NCBI GenBank assembly: GCA_963976055.1
Contig: CAXBJB010000009.1
Location: 47,722 to 111,721, forward strand
DNA from: UBA1479 sp963976055
GTDB lineage: Bacteria; Pseudomonadota; Alphaproteobacteria; Rhodospirillales; Casp-alpha2
Reading direction: 5' to 3'
DNA length: 64,000 nucleotides
Shown piece after piece: positions 8,029 to 15,936 of the stretch (within the stretch, counting starts at the first letter, position 1; every line of letters starts with the position of its first letter). A program made the translations under genes and the position numbers. The notes beneath the pieces are model-generated. The model made no database searches, had not been told where the DNA came from, and saw only the letters and a program-made list of their open reading frames with translations.

Positions 8029-9072
8029 ATGTTGACCGTCATGACCGACACGATCCAGACCCCCGTTACCGAAAAATCCGCCTGGACCGCCGCCGAACTG
8101 GCCGGCGATCCCAACTGGATCCGGCGCCTGAGCGCCGAGGAGTTGAGTGCGCTCGAAAATGTGACCGCCGATCTGGCGGCCCGGGGCCGAGGGGCGCAGC
8201 AGTTCGGGCCCGAGGACGTCGACGCCCCGGAATTGACGGCGCTGGCCGATTGGGCGGTCAGGGAACTGGAGCACGGGCGCGGATGCGTGCTGATCAAGGG
8301 GTTGGAGGTCGCGCGTTATGACCGCTCCCGGATCGAGGCCATGTACTGGGCGTTGACCGTTCTGATGGGCGTGCCCCTGCACCACAACCCGGACGGTGAC
8401 GTGATCGGCGAGGTCACGGACAAGGGCCTCGACTACAACGATCCCCTGATCCGCGGCTATAAGACGCGCCAGAAACTGTATTTCCATTGCGACGGCCTGG
8501 ACCTTGTCAGCCTGCTTTGCCTGCAGCCCTCCATGTCCGGCGGGGAAAGCCAGATCGCGTCAAGTATGGCGGTCTACAACGAGATTTTGGCGACCCGCCC
8601 GGAATACCTGCCGGTGCTGTACGAAGGGTTCCATTTCAACCTGCGGGGCGAGGGCGAGGCCGGCGAGACCCATCCCGTGACCCGCCACAAGGTGCCGGTC
8701 TACAGCTGGTGCGACGGGCGGCTCAGCTGCCGATACCTGCGCAAGGCGATCATCGAAGGGCAGGAATTCATCGGCGAGCCGATTTCCGACCTTGCCCGGG
8801 AGGCGCTCGATTACATGCAGGAACTCTGCGTCAGCGACCGATTCCGTTATGACATGACGTTCGAGACGGGCGACATCCAGATTCTCAACAACTACGTGAC
8901 CCTGCATTCCCGCGCCGCGTTCGAGGACTGGCCCGACGGCACGCGCAAACGCAACCTGCTGCGCATCTGGTTCAACATGCGCGACGGGCGCAAGCTCAAT
9001 CCCAAGTTCGCCGACCGCTACAACATGGGGCCCCGCACGCCCATGCGCCTGAAGGACGTGCGCGCGGCCTGA
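8029..9072 (+). CDS. TauD/TfdA-type Fe(II)/2-oxoglutarate dioxygenase
   Basis: Non-haem iron, 2-oxoglutarate-dependent oxygenase of 347 residues. The iron ligands are visible as the HCD motif (His153, Asp155, in YFHCDGLDLV) and the distal histidine in NNYVTLHSRAAF. The 2-oxoglutarate carboxylate-binding arginine follows in RKRNLLRIWF. The ATG at 8029 was chosen; the ATG at 8041 (MTDTIQTPV) is an equally plausible start because neither has a strong Shine-Dalgarno. The length and motifs fit hydroxylases of small carboxylic or sulfonic acids. Divergent from the lyase gene, with a shared TGTATACA palindrome. Substrate unknown. Confidence 0.85.
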   Translation: MLTVMTDTIQTPVTEKSAWTAAELAGDPNWIRRLSAEELSALENVTADLAARGRGAQQFGPEDVDAPELTALADWAVRELEHGRGCVLIKGLEVARYDRSRIEAMYWALTVLMGVPLHHNPDGDVIGEVTDKGLDYNDPLIRGYKTRQKLYFHCDGLDLVSLLCLQPSMSGGESQIASSMAVYNEILATRPEYLPVLYEGFHFNLRGEGEAGETHPVTRHKVPVYSWCDGRLSCRYLRKAIIEGQEFIGEPISDLAREALDYMQELCVSDRFRYDMTFETGDIQILNNYVTLHSRAAFEDWPDGTRKRNLLRIWFNMRDGRKLNPKFADRYNMGPRTPMRLKDVRAA

Positions 9073-9124
9073 ACGGCCGCCCCGATTTCCAAACTGTTGT
9101 CGTGAAAAAGAACGGGAAGGGCGT

Positions 9125-10069
9125 TTAACCCTTCTTGCCGGCCGTCTTGCGCTTGGCGGCGGGGATCGGCGACGCCTTGGTCACCCGGTTCCGCCCGGCG
9201 TGCTTGGAATGGTATAGCGCGGCATCGGCACGGCCTAACGTGCCTTCGATGGTCTGATCGGCGTCTTCCGCTTCGGCGATCCCGATGGAAACCGTGACGT
9301 CGACGGGCCCGTCAATGGTGTCGAAGGGGGTGTCGGCAATCACGGCGCGCAGGCGTTCGGCCACGGTCATGGCGGCGTCGGCATCGGCGCCGGGCAGCAG
9401 AATGGCGAATTCCTCGCCGCCCAGGCGGCCCAGGGTGTCGAACGGACGGCGGCCCAGCTGCCAGCGCCGGACGGCTTCCTTCAGCACGTCGTCGCCGGCC
9501 TGATGGCCGTGTCTGTCATTGATCTGCTTGAAGTGGTCCAGGTCCAAAAGAACCACGGAAAACGGCACCTGATGGCGGCGCAGGCGGTGGACTTCAAGCT
9601 CCGCCCGCTCCATGAAATGGCGGCGGTTGCTGGTGCCGGTCAGGTCGTCGGTGGTCGCAAGGGACAGCAGTTCCTGTTCGCGCAGGACGTCGGCGGTCAC
9701 GTCGCGCTGAATGGCGGCGATATGGGTGATCTCTCCGTCGCTGCCGAACAGCGGCATGATGTTCATGTCGACCCAATAGGTCGTGCCGTCCTTGGTGTAT
9801 TGCAGCAGGCGGGTGCGCATGTGGCGGCCATGCTTGATGGCAGCGGCAATCTTCGCCCGGGTTTCCGGGTCGGTATCGGGGCCGTCCATGAATCCCGGCG
9901 CCTTGCCCATGGCTTCCTTTTCCGAATAGCCGGACAGGCGGCAGAAGGCCGCGTTCACGTAAACGATCTTCGGTTTCGCCGATTTGCTGTTGGCGGCTTT
10001 GGCGACGATGACCGCATCGTTCGCCTTGGCGACGATGTCGGAAAAGGAAAATCCAGTGTCGTTCCGCAT
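9125..10069 (-). CDS. PAS-GGDEF diguanylate cyclase
   Basis: Makes cyclic di-GMP from two GTP. A PAS sensor domain occupies residues about 10-130 (IVYVNAAFCRLSGYSEKEAMG, then YWVDMNIMPLF), with a PAC-type tail, as in flavin- or haem-binding LOV/PAS proteins but without the LOV cysteine motif. The GGDEF domain starts with DDLTGTSNRRHF at about residue 141, has LDLDHFKQINDRHGH and the catalytic GGEEF at residues 217-221. An inhibitory-site RPFD at 208-211, five residues before GGEEF, predicts product feedback inhibition. No membrane segment, so probably cytoplasmic. The tail is lysine/arginine-rich. Single-gene unit. Confidence 0.93.
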   Translation of the reverse strand: MRNDTGFSFSDIVAKANDAVIVAKAANSKSAKPKIVYVNAAFCRLSGYSEKEAMGKAPGFMDGPDTDPETRAKIAAAIKHGRHMRTRLLQYTKDGTTYWVDMNIMPLFGSDGEITHIAAIQRDVTADVLREQELLSLATTDDLTGTSNRRHFMERAELEVHRLRRHQVPFSVVLLDLDHFKQINDRHGHQAGDDVLKEAVRRWQLGRRPFDTLGRLGGEEFAILLPGADADAAMTVAERLRAVIADTPFDTIDGPVDVTVSIGIAEAEDADQTIEGTLGRADAALYHSKHAGRNRVTKASPIPAAKRKTAGKKG

Positions 10070-10292
10070 GGGTATTCTCGGGCTTTGGCCCCAATGGGGT
10101 GATTATGGGTCTTTTGGCGCCTGTGCCGGGCGCAATATGTGCATCAAATATAACATAAATGCCAGAGCTTATGTGAACCTGACGCAGGGCCGACCGATTT
10201 TAAAGACTTGCCGCCCGGCCTCCGCTCGGGGCATATCCTGGCCTTAACGAATCCGGCGCGGCCGGACACCAAGAAACGAAGGGAAACGGAAC

Positions 10293-11255
10293 ATGACCCG
10301 TATCGCCATCCTGGATGATTACCAGAACGTGGCCCTGGAGCTTGCCGATTGGGCCAGCCTGGGCCCGGACGTGGAGGTCACGTCCTTCAATGAGTTCCTG
10401 CAGACCGATGAAGACCGGGTCGCCAAGGCCCTGGCGGGTTTCGACGTCGTCGTCGGTATGCGCGAGCGCACCCGCTTTCCGGCGTCGCAGTTGGAAAAGC
10501 TGCCGGACCTGAGGATGATGGTGACGACCGGGATGCGCAACCTGGCCTGGGACATGAAAAAGGCGCGGGCCATGGGCATCACCGTCTGCGGCACGGCGAT
10601 CCTGCCCTATCCGGCGTTCGAGCAGACCTGGGCCCTGATCTTCGCCGTGACCAAGGAAATCCCCAAGGAAGACCGCTGCATGAAGGCCGGCGGCTGGCAG
10701 GAAAGCTTTCCTGTCGGCCTGCGCGGCAAGACACTCGGCGTCATCGGCCTGGGCAAACTGGGGGCGCAATCGGCGGCGCTCGGCAACGCACTCGGCATGA
10801 AGGTCGTCGCCTGGTCGGAAAACCTGACGGACGAACGCGCCGCCGAATGCAATGCGACGCGCGTTTCCAAGGAAGACCTGTTCAAGCAGTCCGACGTGGT
10901 AACCATCCATGTCTTGCTGTCGGAACGGACCACGGGTCTGGTCGGGGCGGCGGAACTGGCGCTGATGAAGCCCTCGGCCTACATCGTCAACACCTCACGC
11001 GGGCCGATCATCGACGAGGCGGCGCTGATCGACGCGCTCAAGTCGAACACCATCAAGGGGGCCGGCATCGACGTTTATGATGTCGAGCCGCTGCCCGCCG
11101 ACCACGCGCTGCGCAAGCTCGACAACGCCGTGCTGACCGGCCACACGGGTTACGTGATTCGGGAAAACTACGAAGTGATGTATCCGGAAGCCGTGGAATG
11201 CATCAAAGCCTGGATGGCGGGATCGCCGGTCCGGGTCCTGAACGCCGAAGATTAA
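10293..11255 (+). CDS. D-2-hydroxyacid dehydrogenase, NAD(P)-dependent
   Basis: Member of the D-isomer-specific 2-hydroxyacid dehydrogenase family (320 residues) which reduces a 2-oxoacid or oxidises a D-2-hydroxyacid. The Rossmann motif GLGKLG is at residues 152-157. The catalytic triad is visible: Arg236 in NTSRGPI, Glu265 in DVYDVEPLP and His284 in LTGHTGY. GAAGGGAAACGGAAC before the ATG gives the ribosome site. It is followed 12 bases later by an enoyl-CoA hydratase gene, so the two probably form a unit. The exact substrate cannot be told from the sequence. Confidence 0.87.
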   Translation: MTRIAILDDYQNVALELADWASLGPDVEVTSFNEFLQTDEDRVAKALAGFDVVVGMRERTRFPASQLEKLPDLRMMVTTGMRNLAWDMKKARAMGITVCGTAILPYPAFEQTWALIFAVTKEIPKEDRCMKAGGWQESFPVGLRGKTLGVIGLGKLGAQSAALGNALGMKVVAWSENLTDERAAECNATRVSKEDLFKQSDVVTIHVLLSERTTGLVGAAELALMKPSAYIVNTSRGPIIDEAALIDALKSNTIKGAGIDVYDVEPLPADHALRKLDNAVLTGHTGYVIRENYEVMYPEAVECIKAWMAGSPVRVLNAED

Positions 11256-11267
11256 GAAGTCTTAGCC

Positions 11268-12047
11268 ATGAACGACGACATCATCCGCCTGGAACGCAAG
11301 GGCGCCATCGCGACCCTGATCATCAACAACCCGGACAAGCGCAACGCGATGAACCTGGCCGCCTGGCGGCGGCTGGGCGAGGTCACGGCGGAACTGGACG
11401 CCGACGACGACCTGCGCTGCGTGCTGGTCACCGGGATGGGGGATCATTTCGCCGCCGGGGCGGATATCTCCGAATTCCCGGAAAAGCGCATGAGCGCTGG
11501 CCAGGCCGAAACCTACGGCAAGGTCGTCGCCGACGCGCTGCATGCCTTCTCAAACCTGAAGCATCCGACGATCGCGGTGATCCGCGGTGCCTGCACCGGC
11601 GGCGGTTTCGAGATCGCCTGCTGCTGCGACATGCGCCTGGCCGCCGAGGGATCGCGCTTCGGCATTCCCATCAACCGCCTGGGCCATGCTTTCGCCTATC
11701 CGGAAATGGCGGCGGCGCTGGCCGTGGTGCCGGCGGCGGTGATCATGGAACTGCTGCTGGAAGGCCGGATTTTGGAGACGGACGAGGCCTATGCCAAGGG
11801 CCTGCTGACACGGGTCGTGCCGGCGGACCAACTGGACGACGAGGCGGAAACCGTCGCCTGGCGCGTCGCCCAAGGGGCACCCTTGGCCGCGCGCGGATCG
11901 AAAAAGATCCTGCGCCGCCTGCTGCGGCCCGCGCAGATCAGCCCGGAAGAGTTGAAGTCGAGCTATGCGCTGTGCGATTCCGAGGACTACAAGGAAGGCG
12001 TGCGTGCCTTCCTGGCCAAGGAGAAGCCGGCTTTCGAGGCCCGCTGA
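11268..12047 (+). CDS. Enoyl-CoA hydratase/isomerase family protein
   Basis: Crotonase-fold enzyme, 259 residues. Visible family features are NNPDKRNAMNL near residue 19, the oxyanion-hole FAAGADISEF near residue 63 and CTGGGFEIACCCDMRLA near residue 107, with a C-terminal FLAKEKPAFEAR tail. It acts on an acyl-CoA, substrate unknown. Start is 12 bases after the stop of the hydroxyacid dehydrogenase gene, suggesting co-transcription. A 249-base non-coding stretch to the ammonium transporter follows. Confidence 0.87.
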   Translation: MNDDIIRLERKGAIATLIINNPDKRNAMNLAAWRRLGEVTAELDADDDLRCVLVTGMGDHFAAGADISEFPEKRMSAGQAETYGKVVADALHAFSNLKHPTIAVIRGACTGGGFEIACCCDMRLAAEGSRFGIPINRLGHAFAYPEMAAALAVVPAAVIMELLLEGRILETDEAYAKGLLTRVVPADQLDDEAETVAWRVAQGAPLAARGSKKILRRLLRPAQISPEELKSSYALCDSEDYKEGVRAFLAKEKPAFEAR

Positions 12048-12296
12048 CCCGCATTCCGCGGAACGCGGCATCTATCCCGAATTGGTTGCATGCCGGGGAG
12101 CCTCCCAAGGCCGGAATTAGGCCTTGCATCGCGAAAGCCGTCGGGCATTATCGGGGCCACCAAGGTTTTAAGAACGAGAGGTCGGGGACCGGCGCGAGGA
12201 GGGATCAACTCACCCCGTCAGGTCCGTCACACCGGTCCGGTTAGGCGCGTAAAAAATTGCATCGAAGCAAACCCTAACCCAACGATGGGGAGTGTC

Positions 12297-13619
12297 ATGT
12301 CCAAGTTCTTGCGCCGGCAGGCCGCGCCGGTATTCGCGCTCGTGGCCGTTCTTCTGACAATTTTCACGCCTGACGCGGCCTTTGCCGCCGATCAACTTAA
12401 TTCCGGCGACACGGCCTGGATCATCACGGCGACCGCCCTGGTCCTGTTCATGACCCTGCCGGGGCTGGCCCTGTTCTATGGCGGGCTGGTGCGGTCGCGC
12501 AACGTGCTGAGCGTGCTCATGCACTGCGTCGCCATTGCCTGTTTGATGAGCGTGCTGTGGCTGATCATCGGCTACAGCCTGTCGTTCACGGACGGCGCCG
12601 GGGCCAATCAGTTGATCGGCGGGCTGTCCCGCATGTTCCTGGCCGGCGTCGGCACGGAAGCACTGTCCGGCACCATCCCCGAAAACGTGTTCTTCGCGTT
12701 CCAGATGACTTTCGCGATCATCACCCCGGCGCTCATGGTCGGCGCCTATGTGGAACGCATCAAGTTCTCCGCCGTGTTGATCCTGTCGTCGCTCTGGCTG
12801 ATCGTCGTCTATGCGCCGGTGACCCATTGGGTATGGGGCGGCGGTTGGCTCGCCCAGATGGGCGTCATGGATTTCGCGGGCGGCCTGGTCGTGCACGCCA
12901 CGGCGGGGATCTCGTCGCTGGTCATCGTCAAGGCGCTGGGGGCGCGGCACGGATTCCCGAACGAGGTGTCGCCGCCGCACAATCCGGGCATGGTCGCCAT
13001 GGGGGCCTGCATGCTGTGGGTCGGCTGGTTCGGCTTCAACGGCGGCTCGGCCCTGGCGGCCAACGGGGCGGCCGGCATGGCGTTGACCGTCACCCATATC
13101 GCCGCCGCCACGGCATCGCTGGTGTGGATGCTTATCGAATGGAAGAAATACGGTAAGCCGTCCCTGGTCGGCCTGGTCACCGGCACCATCGCGGGATTGG
13201 CCACGATCACCCCGGCGTCGGGCTTCGTCGGTCCCATCGGCGCGTTGATCATCGGCGTCGCCGCCGGTTTGATCTGCTTCAAGATGGTGCAGATCGTGAA
13301 GACGGCCTGGAAGCTGGATGATTCCCTGGACGTGTTCGCCGTTCACGGCGTCGGCGGTTCGCTCGGCACCATTCTGGTCGCGTTTCTGTGCGCGCCCATG
13401 TTCGGCGGCCTGGGCCTGCCTGAAGGGAAGACCATGATGGATGCGCTCGGCGTGCAGGCGTTGGGGCTGGCGGCCACCGTGGCGTGGTCGGCCATCGCCA
13501 CCTTCATCCTGGTCAAGATCACGGCCGGGCTGACCAATGGCATCCGCGTGCGCGAGGACGACGAGTTGGAAGGCCTGGACATCACCAACCATGGTGAGAC
13601 CGCGTACAGGCTCGACTGA
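12297..13619 (+). CDS. amtB: Ammonium transporter Amt
   Basis: Ammonium channel of the inner membrane, 440 residues with an N-terminal signal peptide (about residues 1-31, ending AAFA) and 11 predicted membrane helices. The two pore histidines are seen in GGLVVHATAG and in FAVHGVGGSLG, and the FYGGLVRSRNVLS segment is family-typical. The ATG at 12297 is preceded by GGGGAG at 6 bases; an in-frame ATG 12 bases upstream is a weaker candidate. The PII gene glnK lies 81 bases downstream, so channel and its gate protein are encoded together, here with the transporter first. Control by nitrogen status is expected, but I could not identify a sigma-54 promoter in the upstream 249 bases. Confidence 0.93.
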   Translation: MSKFLRRQAAPVFALVAVLLTIFTPDAAFAADQLNSGDTAWIITATALVLFMTLPGLALFYGGLVRSRNVLSVLMHCVAIACLMSVLWLIIGYSLSFTDGAGANQLIGGLSRMFLAGVGTEALSGTIPENVFFAFQMTFAIITPALMVGAYVERIKFSAVLILSSLWLIVVYAPVTHWVWGGGWLAQMGVMDFAGGLVVHATAGISSLVIVKALGARHGFPNEVSPPHNPGMVAMGACMLWVGWFGFNGGSALAANGAAGMALTVTHIAAATASLVWMLIEWKKYGKPSLVGLVTGTIAGLATITPASGFVGPIGALIIGVAAGLICFKMVQIVKTAWKLDDSLDVFAVHGVGGSLGTILVAFLCAPMFGGLGLPEGKTMMDALGVQALGLAATVAWSAIATFILVKITAGLTNGIRVREDDELEGLDITNHGETAYRLD

Positions 13620-13630
13620 CGTGCTATAAA

Positions 13631-13654
13631 GGGCGGAGCAGCGGTGCTCCGCCC
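13631..13654 (+). other. amt-glnK intercistronic stem-loop
   Basis: A perfect 10-base-pair stem (GGGCGGAGCA with TGCTCCGCCC) with a GCGG loop begins 11 bases after the amt stop. No U-tract follows, so full termination is unlikely. Partial termination, or stabilisation of the amt message, would separate amt and glnK expression levels; that is inference. Confidence 0.6.
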
Positions 13655-13700
13655 GCAGGCCGGGAACAACGGCAAACGCAAAGACATTAGGAGAGGCAAC

Positions 13701-14039
13701 ATGAAGTTCGTCATGGCGGTGATCAAACCGCACAAGCTGGACGCCGTCCGCGAGGCGCTGGGCGCCGCCGGCGTCGAAGGGATGACCGTCTCGGAAGTGA
13801 AGGGCTATGGCCGCCAGCGCGGGCAGACGGAAATCTACCGGGGTGCTGAATACCAGGTCCATTTCCTGCCCAAGGTGAAGATCGAGATCGCCGTTGCCGA
13901 TGACAAGGCGGCCGAGGTGGTCGAGGCCATCAAGAATGCCGCCAACACCGGCAAGATCGGGGATGGCAAGGTCTTCGTCTACGACCTGGAAAGCGCCGTG
14001 CGCATCCGCACCGGCGAACAGGACAACGACGCGCTCTAG
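13701..14039 (+). CDS. glnK: PII nitrogen regulatory protein GlnK/GlnB
   Basis: Signal-transduction protein of 112 residues, the exact family length. It reads 2-oxoglutarate and ATP/ADP and blocks the Amt channel through its T-loop. Tyr51 in TEIYRGAEYQVHF is the uridylylation site, and the PII signature KGYGRQRG (residues 34-41) and C-terminal GKIGDGKVFV segment are present. GGAGAGG lies before the ATG. Encoded just downstream of amt, which argues for glnK function; a glnB name cannot be excluded from sequence alone. Confidence 0.95.
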   Translation: MKFVMAVIKPHKLDAVREALGAAGVEGMTVSEVKGYGRQRGQTEIYRGAEYQVHFLPKVKIEIAVADDKAAEVVEAIKNAANTGKIGDGKVFVYDLESAVRIRTGEQDNDAL

Positions 14040-14086
14040 AATCTGAAACCGGCGCGCCCGGGCGCGTCCAGGCCGGGGAGGCCCAT

Positions 14087-14890
14087 ATGCCCCGTTTCGC
14101 CGCCAACATCGGCTGGATGGCCCAGGAAGTGCCCATGCTGGACCGCTTCCGGCTGGTCCGCGACCTGGGTTTTACCGTCGTCGAATGCCCGCTGCTCTAC
14201 GGTCACGATGCGAATGCGTTGTCGGATGCCTGCAAGGCGGCGGGGATCGAGTTCCTGATGTTCAATTCGCCCCCCGGCAAGCACGACGGCGAATACGGCA
14301 TCGCCGGACTGACGGGCCGCAAGGGCGAATTCCAGGACACCATCGGCACCGCCGTCGACTACGCCAAGGCCCTGGGCACGACCTATCTGCATGTGCTGGC
14401 CGGGTGGCAATCGGGCGATTGGGACCGGGGGGCGGCCTTCAACGTCTTCATCGACAATCTGAAATGGGCCTGTCCGGTGCTGGCCGATGCCGGGCTGACC
14501 GCCTTGATCGAGCCGATCAACACGGTCGCCCGTCCGGGCTATCTGGTGCAGACGACCAAGGAAGCCCTGCACGTCGTCGACAGCGTCAAGGCCGCCGGAT
14601 CGGACAACATCGGCATCCAGTACGATTTCCACAACGCCCAGATCATGGAAGGCGACTTGGCGCGGACCTTCGAAGCCCACCTGCCGTCCATCCTGCATGT
14701 GCAGATTGCCGGCAACCCGGGCCGCACTCCGCCCGACGAAGGGGAAATCAATTATCCTTATCTGTTCGACCTGTGCGACCGGCTGGGGTTCAAAGGCTGG
14801 CTCGGCTGCGAATACGCGCCCCACGACAAGACCAAGCCGGGGGCGACCAAGGCCTCGCTGAAATGGGCGAAGGCCTACGGGCTGGGCTAA
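14087..14890 (+). CDS. hyi: Hydroxypyruvate isomerase-like (Hyi/OtnI) sugar isomerase
   Basis: TIM-barrel isomerase of the hydroxypyruvate isomerase family, 267 residues versus about 258 in the family. It may convert hydroxypyruvate to tartronate semialdehyde or isomerise 2-oxo-tetronates. Visible are the N-terminal FAANIGWMAQEVPMLDRF, metal-ligand region LIEPINTVARPGYLV (Glu near 144), YDFHNAQIMEGDL (Asp/His) and WLGCEYAPHD (Glu). The neighbouring genes are not glyoxylate-pathway genes, so the substrate is open. The stop codon overlaps the stop of the convergent LysR gene. Confidence 0.83.
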   Translation: MPRFAANIGWMAQEVPMLDRFRLVRDLGFTVVECPLLYGHDANALSDACKAAGIEFLMFNSPPGKHDGEYGIAGLTGRKGEFQDTIGTAVDYAKALGTTYLHVLAGWQSGDWDRGAAFNVFIDNLKWACPVLADAGLTALIEPINTVARPGYLVQTTKEALHVVDSVKAAGSDNIGIQYDFHNAQIMEGDLARTFEAHLPSILHVQIAGNPGRTPPDEGEINYPYLFDLCDRLGFKGWLGCEYAPHDKTKPGATKASLKWAKAYGLG

Positions 14891-15798
14891 GCAGTCCGGG
14901 CCTTGACCTTCGAGTCCGTCCCCGCGATCAGATTGGCCAGTTCGCTGGCCCCCGGCGCCAGAGTCTGGCCGCGCAGGGTAATGATGCCGATGCGCCGGGC
15001 CAGTCGCGGATGCTTGATGCGGGCGGCCCAATAGGCGCCGTCCTTGGACGGCGGCACGGCCGTTTCCGGCAGGATGGCGACGCCCAGCCCCTGTTCCGCC
15101 ATGGAAATCAGGGTCTGGTGGTGCAGCATCTCGAAATGGGGCGTCAGGGTCATGCCGACGGACTGGAAGGCGCTTTCGACCTGGATGCGGGTGCGCGACG
15201 GCAGCGGCAGGGCCAGGATCGTTTCGTCCGTGAGGACGTGCAGAGGGATGTCCTTCTGCCCCACCAAAGAGTGGCCCGCCGCGACGACGGCGCAGTAGCC
15301 GTCGGTCAGAAACTGGCGGAATTCGAATTCCCGGGGCACCTTTTCCACGGGTCCGATGGCGAAGTCGGCATCACCCCGGCGCAGGATGTCCAGCATGTCG
15401 GTGGCGTAGGCTTCGCGGACATGAACGGTGATGTTGGGATTGTGCTCGCGAAACCGGGCCAGGATGGTCGGCAGGCGCGTCGCGGCGAAGCTGGGGGCCG
15501 AGGTTAGCAGCACACGGCCCCGGCCCATGGCGGCCTCGTCATGGAAGATGCGCACGATGTCCTCCAGCCCTTCGAGCACGCGGCCCGCGCGGCGGTAGAG
15601 GTTTTCTCCCGCTTCGGTCATGCGCACGGTCCGCGTGGTGCGATGGAACAGGGGCACGCCCAGGTGGGATTCCAACAGCTTGATATGGGCGGTCACGGCG
15701 GACTGGCTCAGGTTGAGGCGTTCCGACGCCCGGCGAAAGCCGTTCTGCTCCGCCACGGCGACGAAAATCTCCAACTGTTTCAGGGTCATGGGCAGCAT
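14887..15798 (-). CDS. LysR-type transcriptional regulator of the PrpD operon
   Basis: LysR-family regulator, 303 residues. The N-terminal winged helix-turn-helix is clear (MTLKQLEIFVAVAEQNGF, then LNLSQSAVTAHIKLLESHLG), followed by the effector-binding domain from about residue 95 with GDADFAIGPVEK. The start at 15798 (MLPMTLK) was chosen; ATG 15789 is an alternative. Very long open frame continuing upstream is only a mirror of the opposite genes. It is divergent from the ten-gene operon at 15937-26905 and has a near-perfect 11-base inverted repeat 2 bases upstream of its start, which fits autoregulation and control of that operon. Confidence 0.9.
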   Translation of the reverse strand: MLPMTLKQLEIFVAVAEQNGFRRASERLNLSQSAVTAHIKLLESHLGVPLFHRTTRTVRMTEAGENLYRRAGRVLEGLEDIVRIFHDEAAMGRGRVLLTSAPSFAATRLPTILARFREHNPNITVHVREAYATDMLDILRRGDADFAIGPVEKVPREFEFRQFLTDGYCAVVAAGHSLVGQKDIPLHVLTDETILALPLPSRTRIQVESAFQSVGMTLTPHFEMLHHQTLISMAEQGLGVAILPETAVPPSKDGAYWAARIKHPRLARRIGIITLRGQTLAPGASELANLIAGTDSKVKARTA

Positions 15799-15799
15799 G

Positions 15800-15828
15800 A
15801 TTATTGATCTCTTTTCCAGATTAATAAT
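15800..15828. promoter_or_regulatory. Palindromic LysR operator candidate
   Basis: ATTATTGATCT (15800-15810) and AGATTAATAAT (15818-15828) are inverted copies with one mismatch and a 7-base spacer. The site abuts the LysR start codon and lies about 110 bases upstream of the PrpD start. It stands out as an AT-rich island in GC-rich DNA. It fits a LysR recognition site used for autorepression and activation of the divergent operon. Confidence 0.6.
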
Positions 15829-15936
15829 GCATATATTGCTATTAGCTCTATCACAAATCTTATGGTGTAGTCGCGCTTCGAACTGGAATCCGCGCCGCCA
15901 ACAGGCGCGGTGAAAACGCATGGAGGAAACCGGACG

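Noticed and set aside
12048..12296. Sigma-54 promoter for amt
   Set aside because: Expected from nitrogen control, but no GG-N10-GC pair with proper flanks was found; TTGCAT words present lack the upstream GG at the right distance.
12210..13862. Open frame of 550 codons on the minus strand
   Set aside because: Mirror of the ammonium transporter, whose helices and pore histidines are clear on the plus strand.
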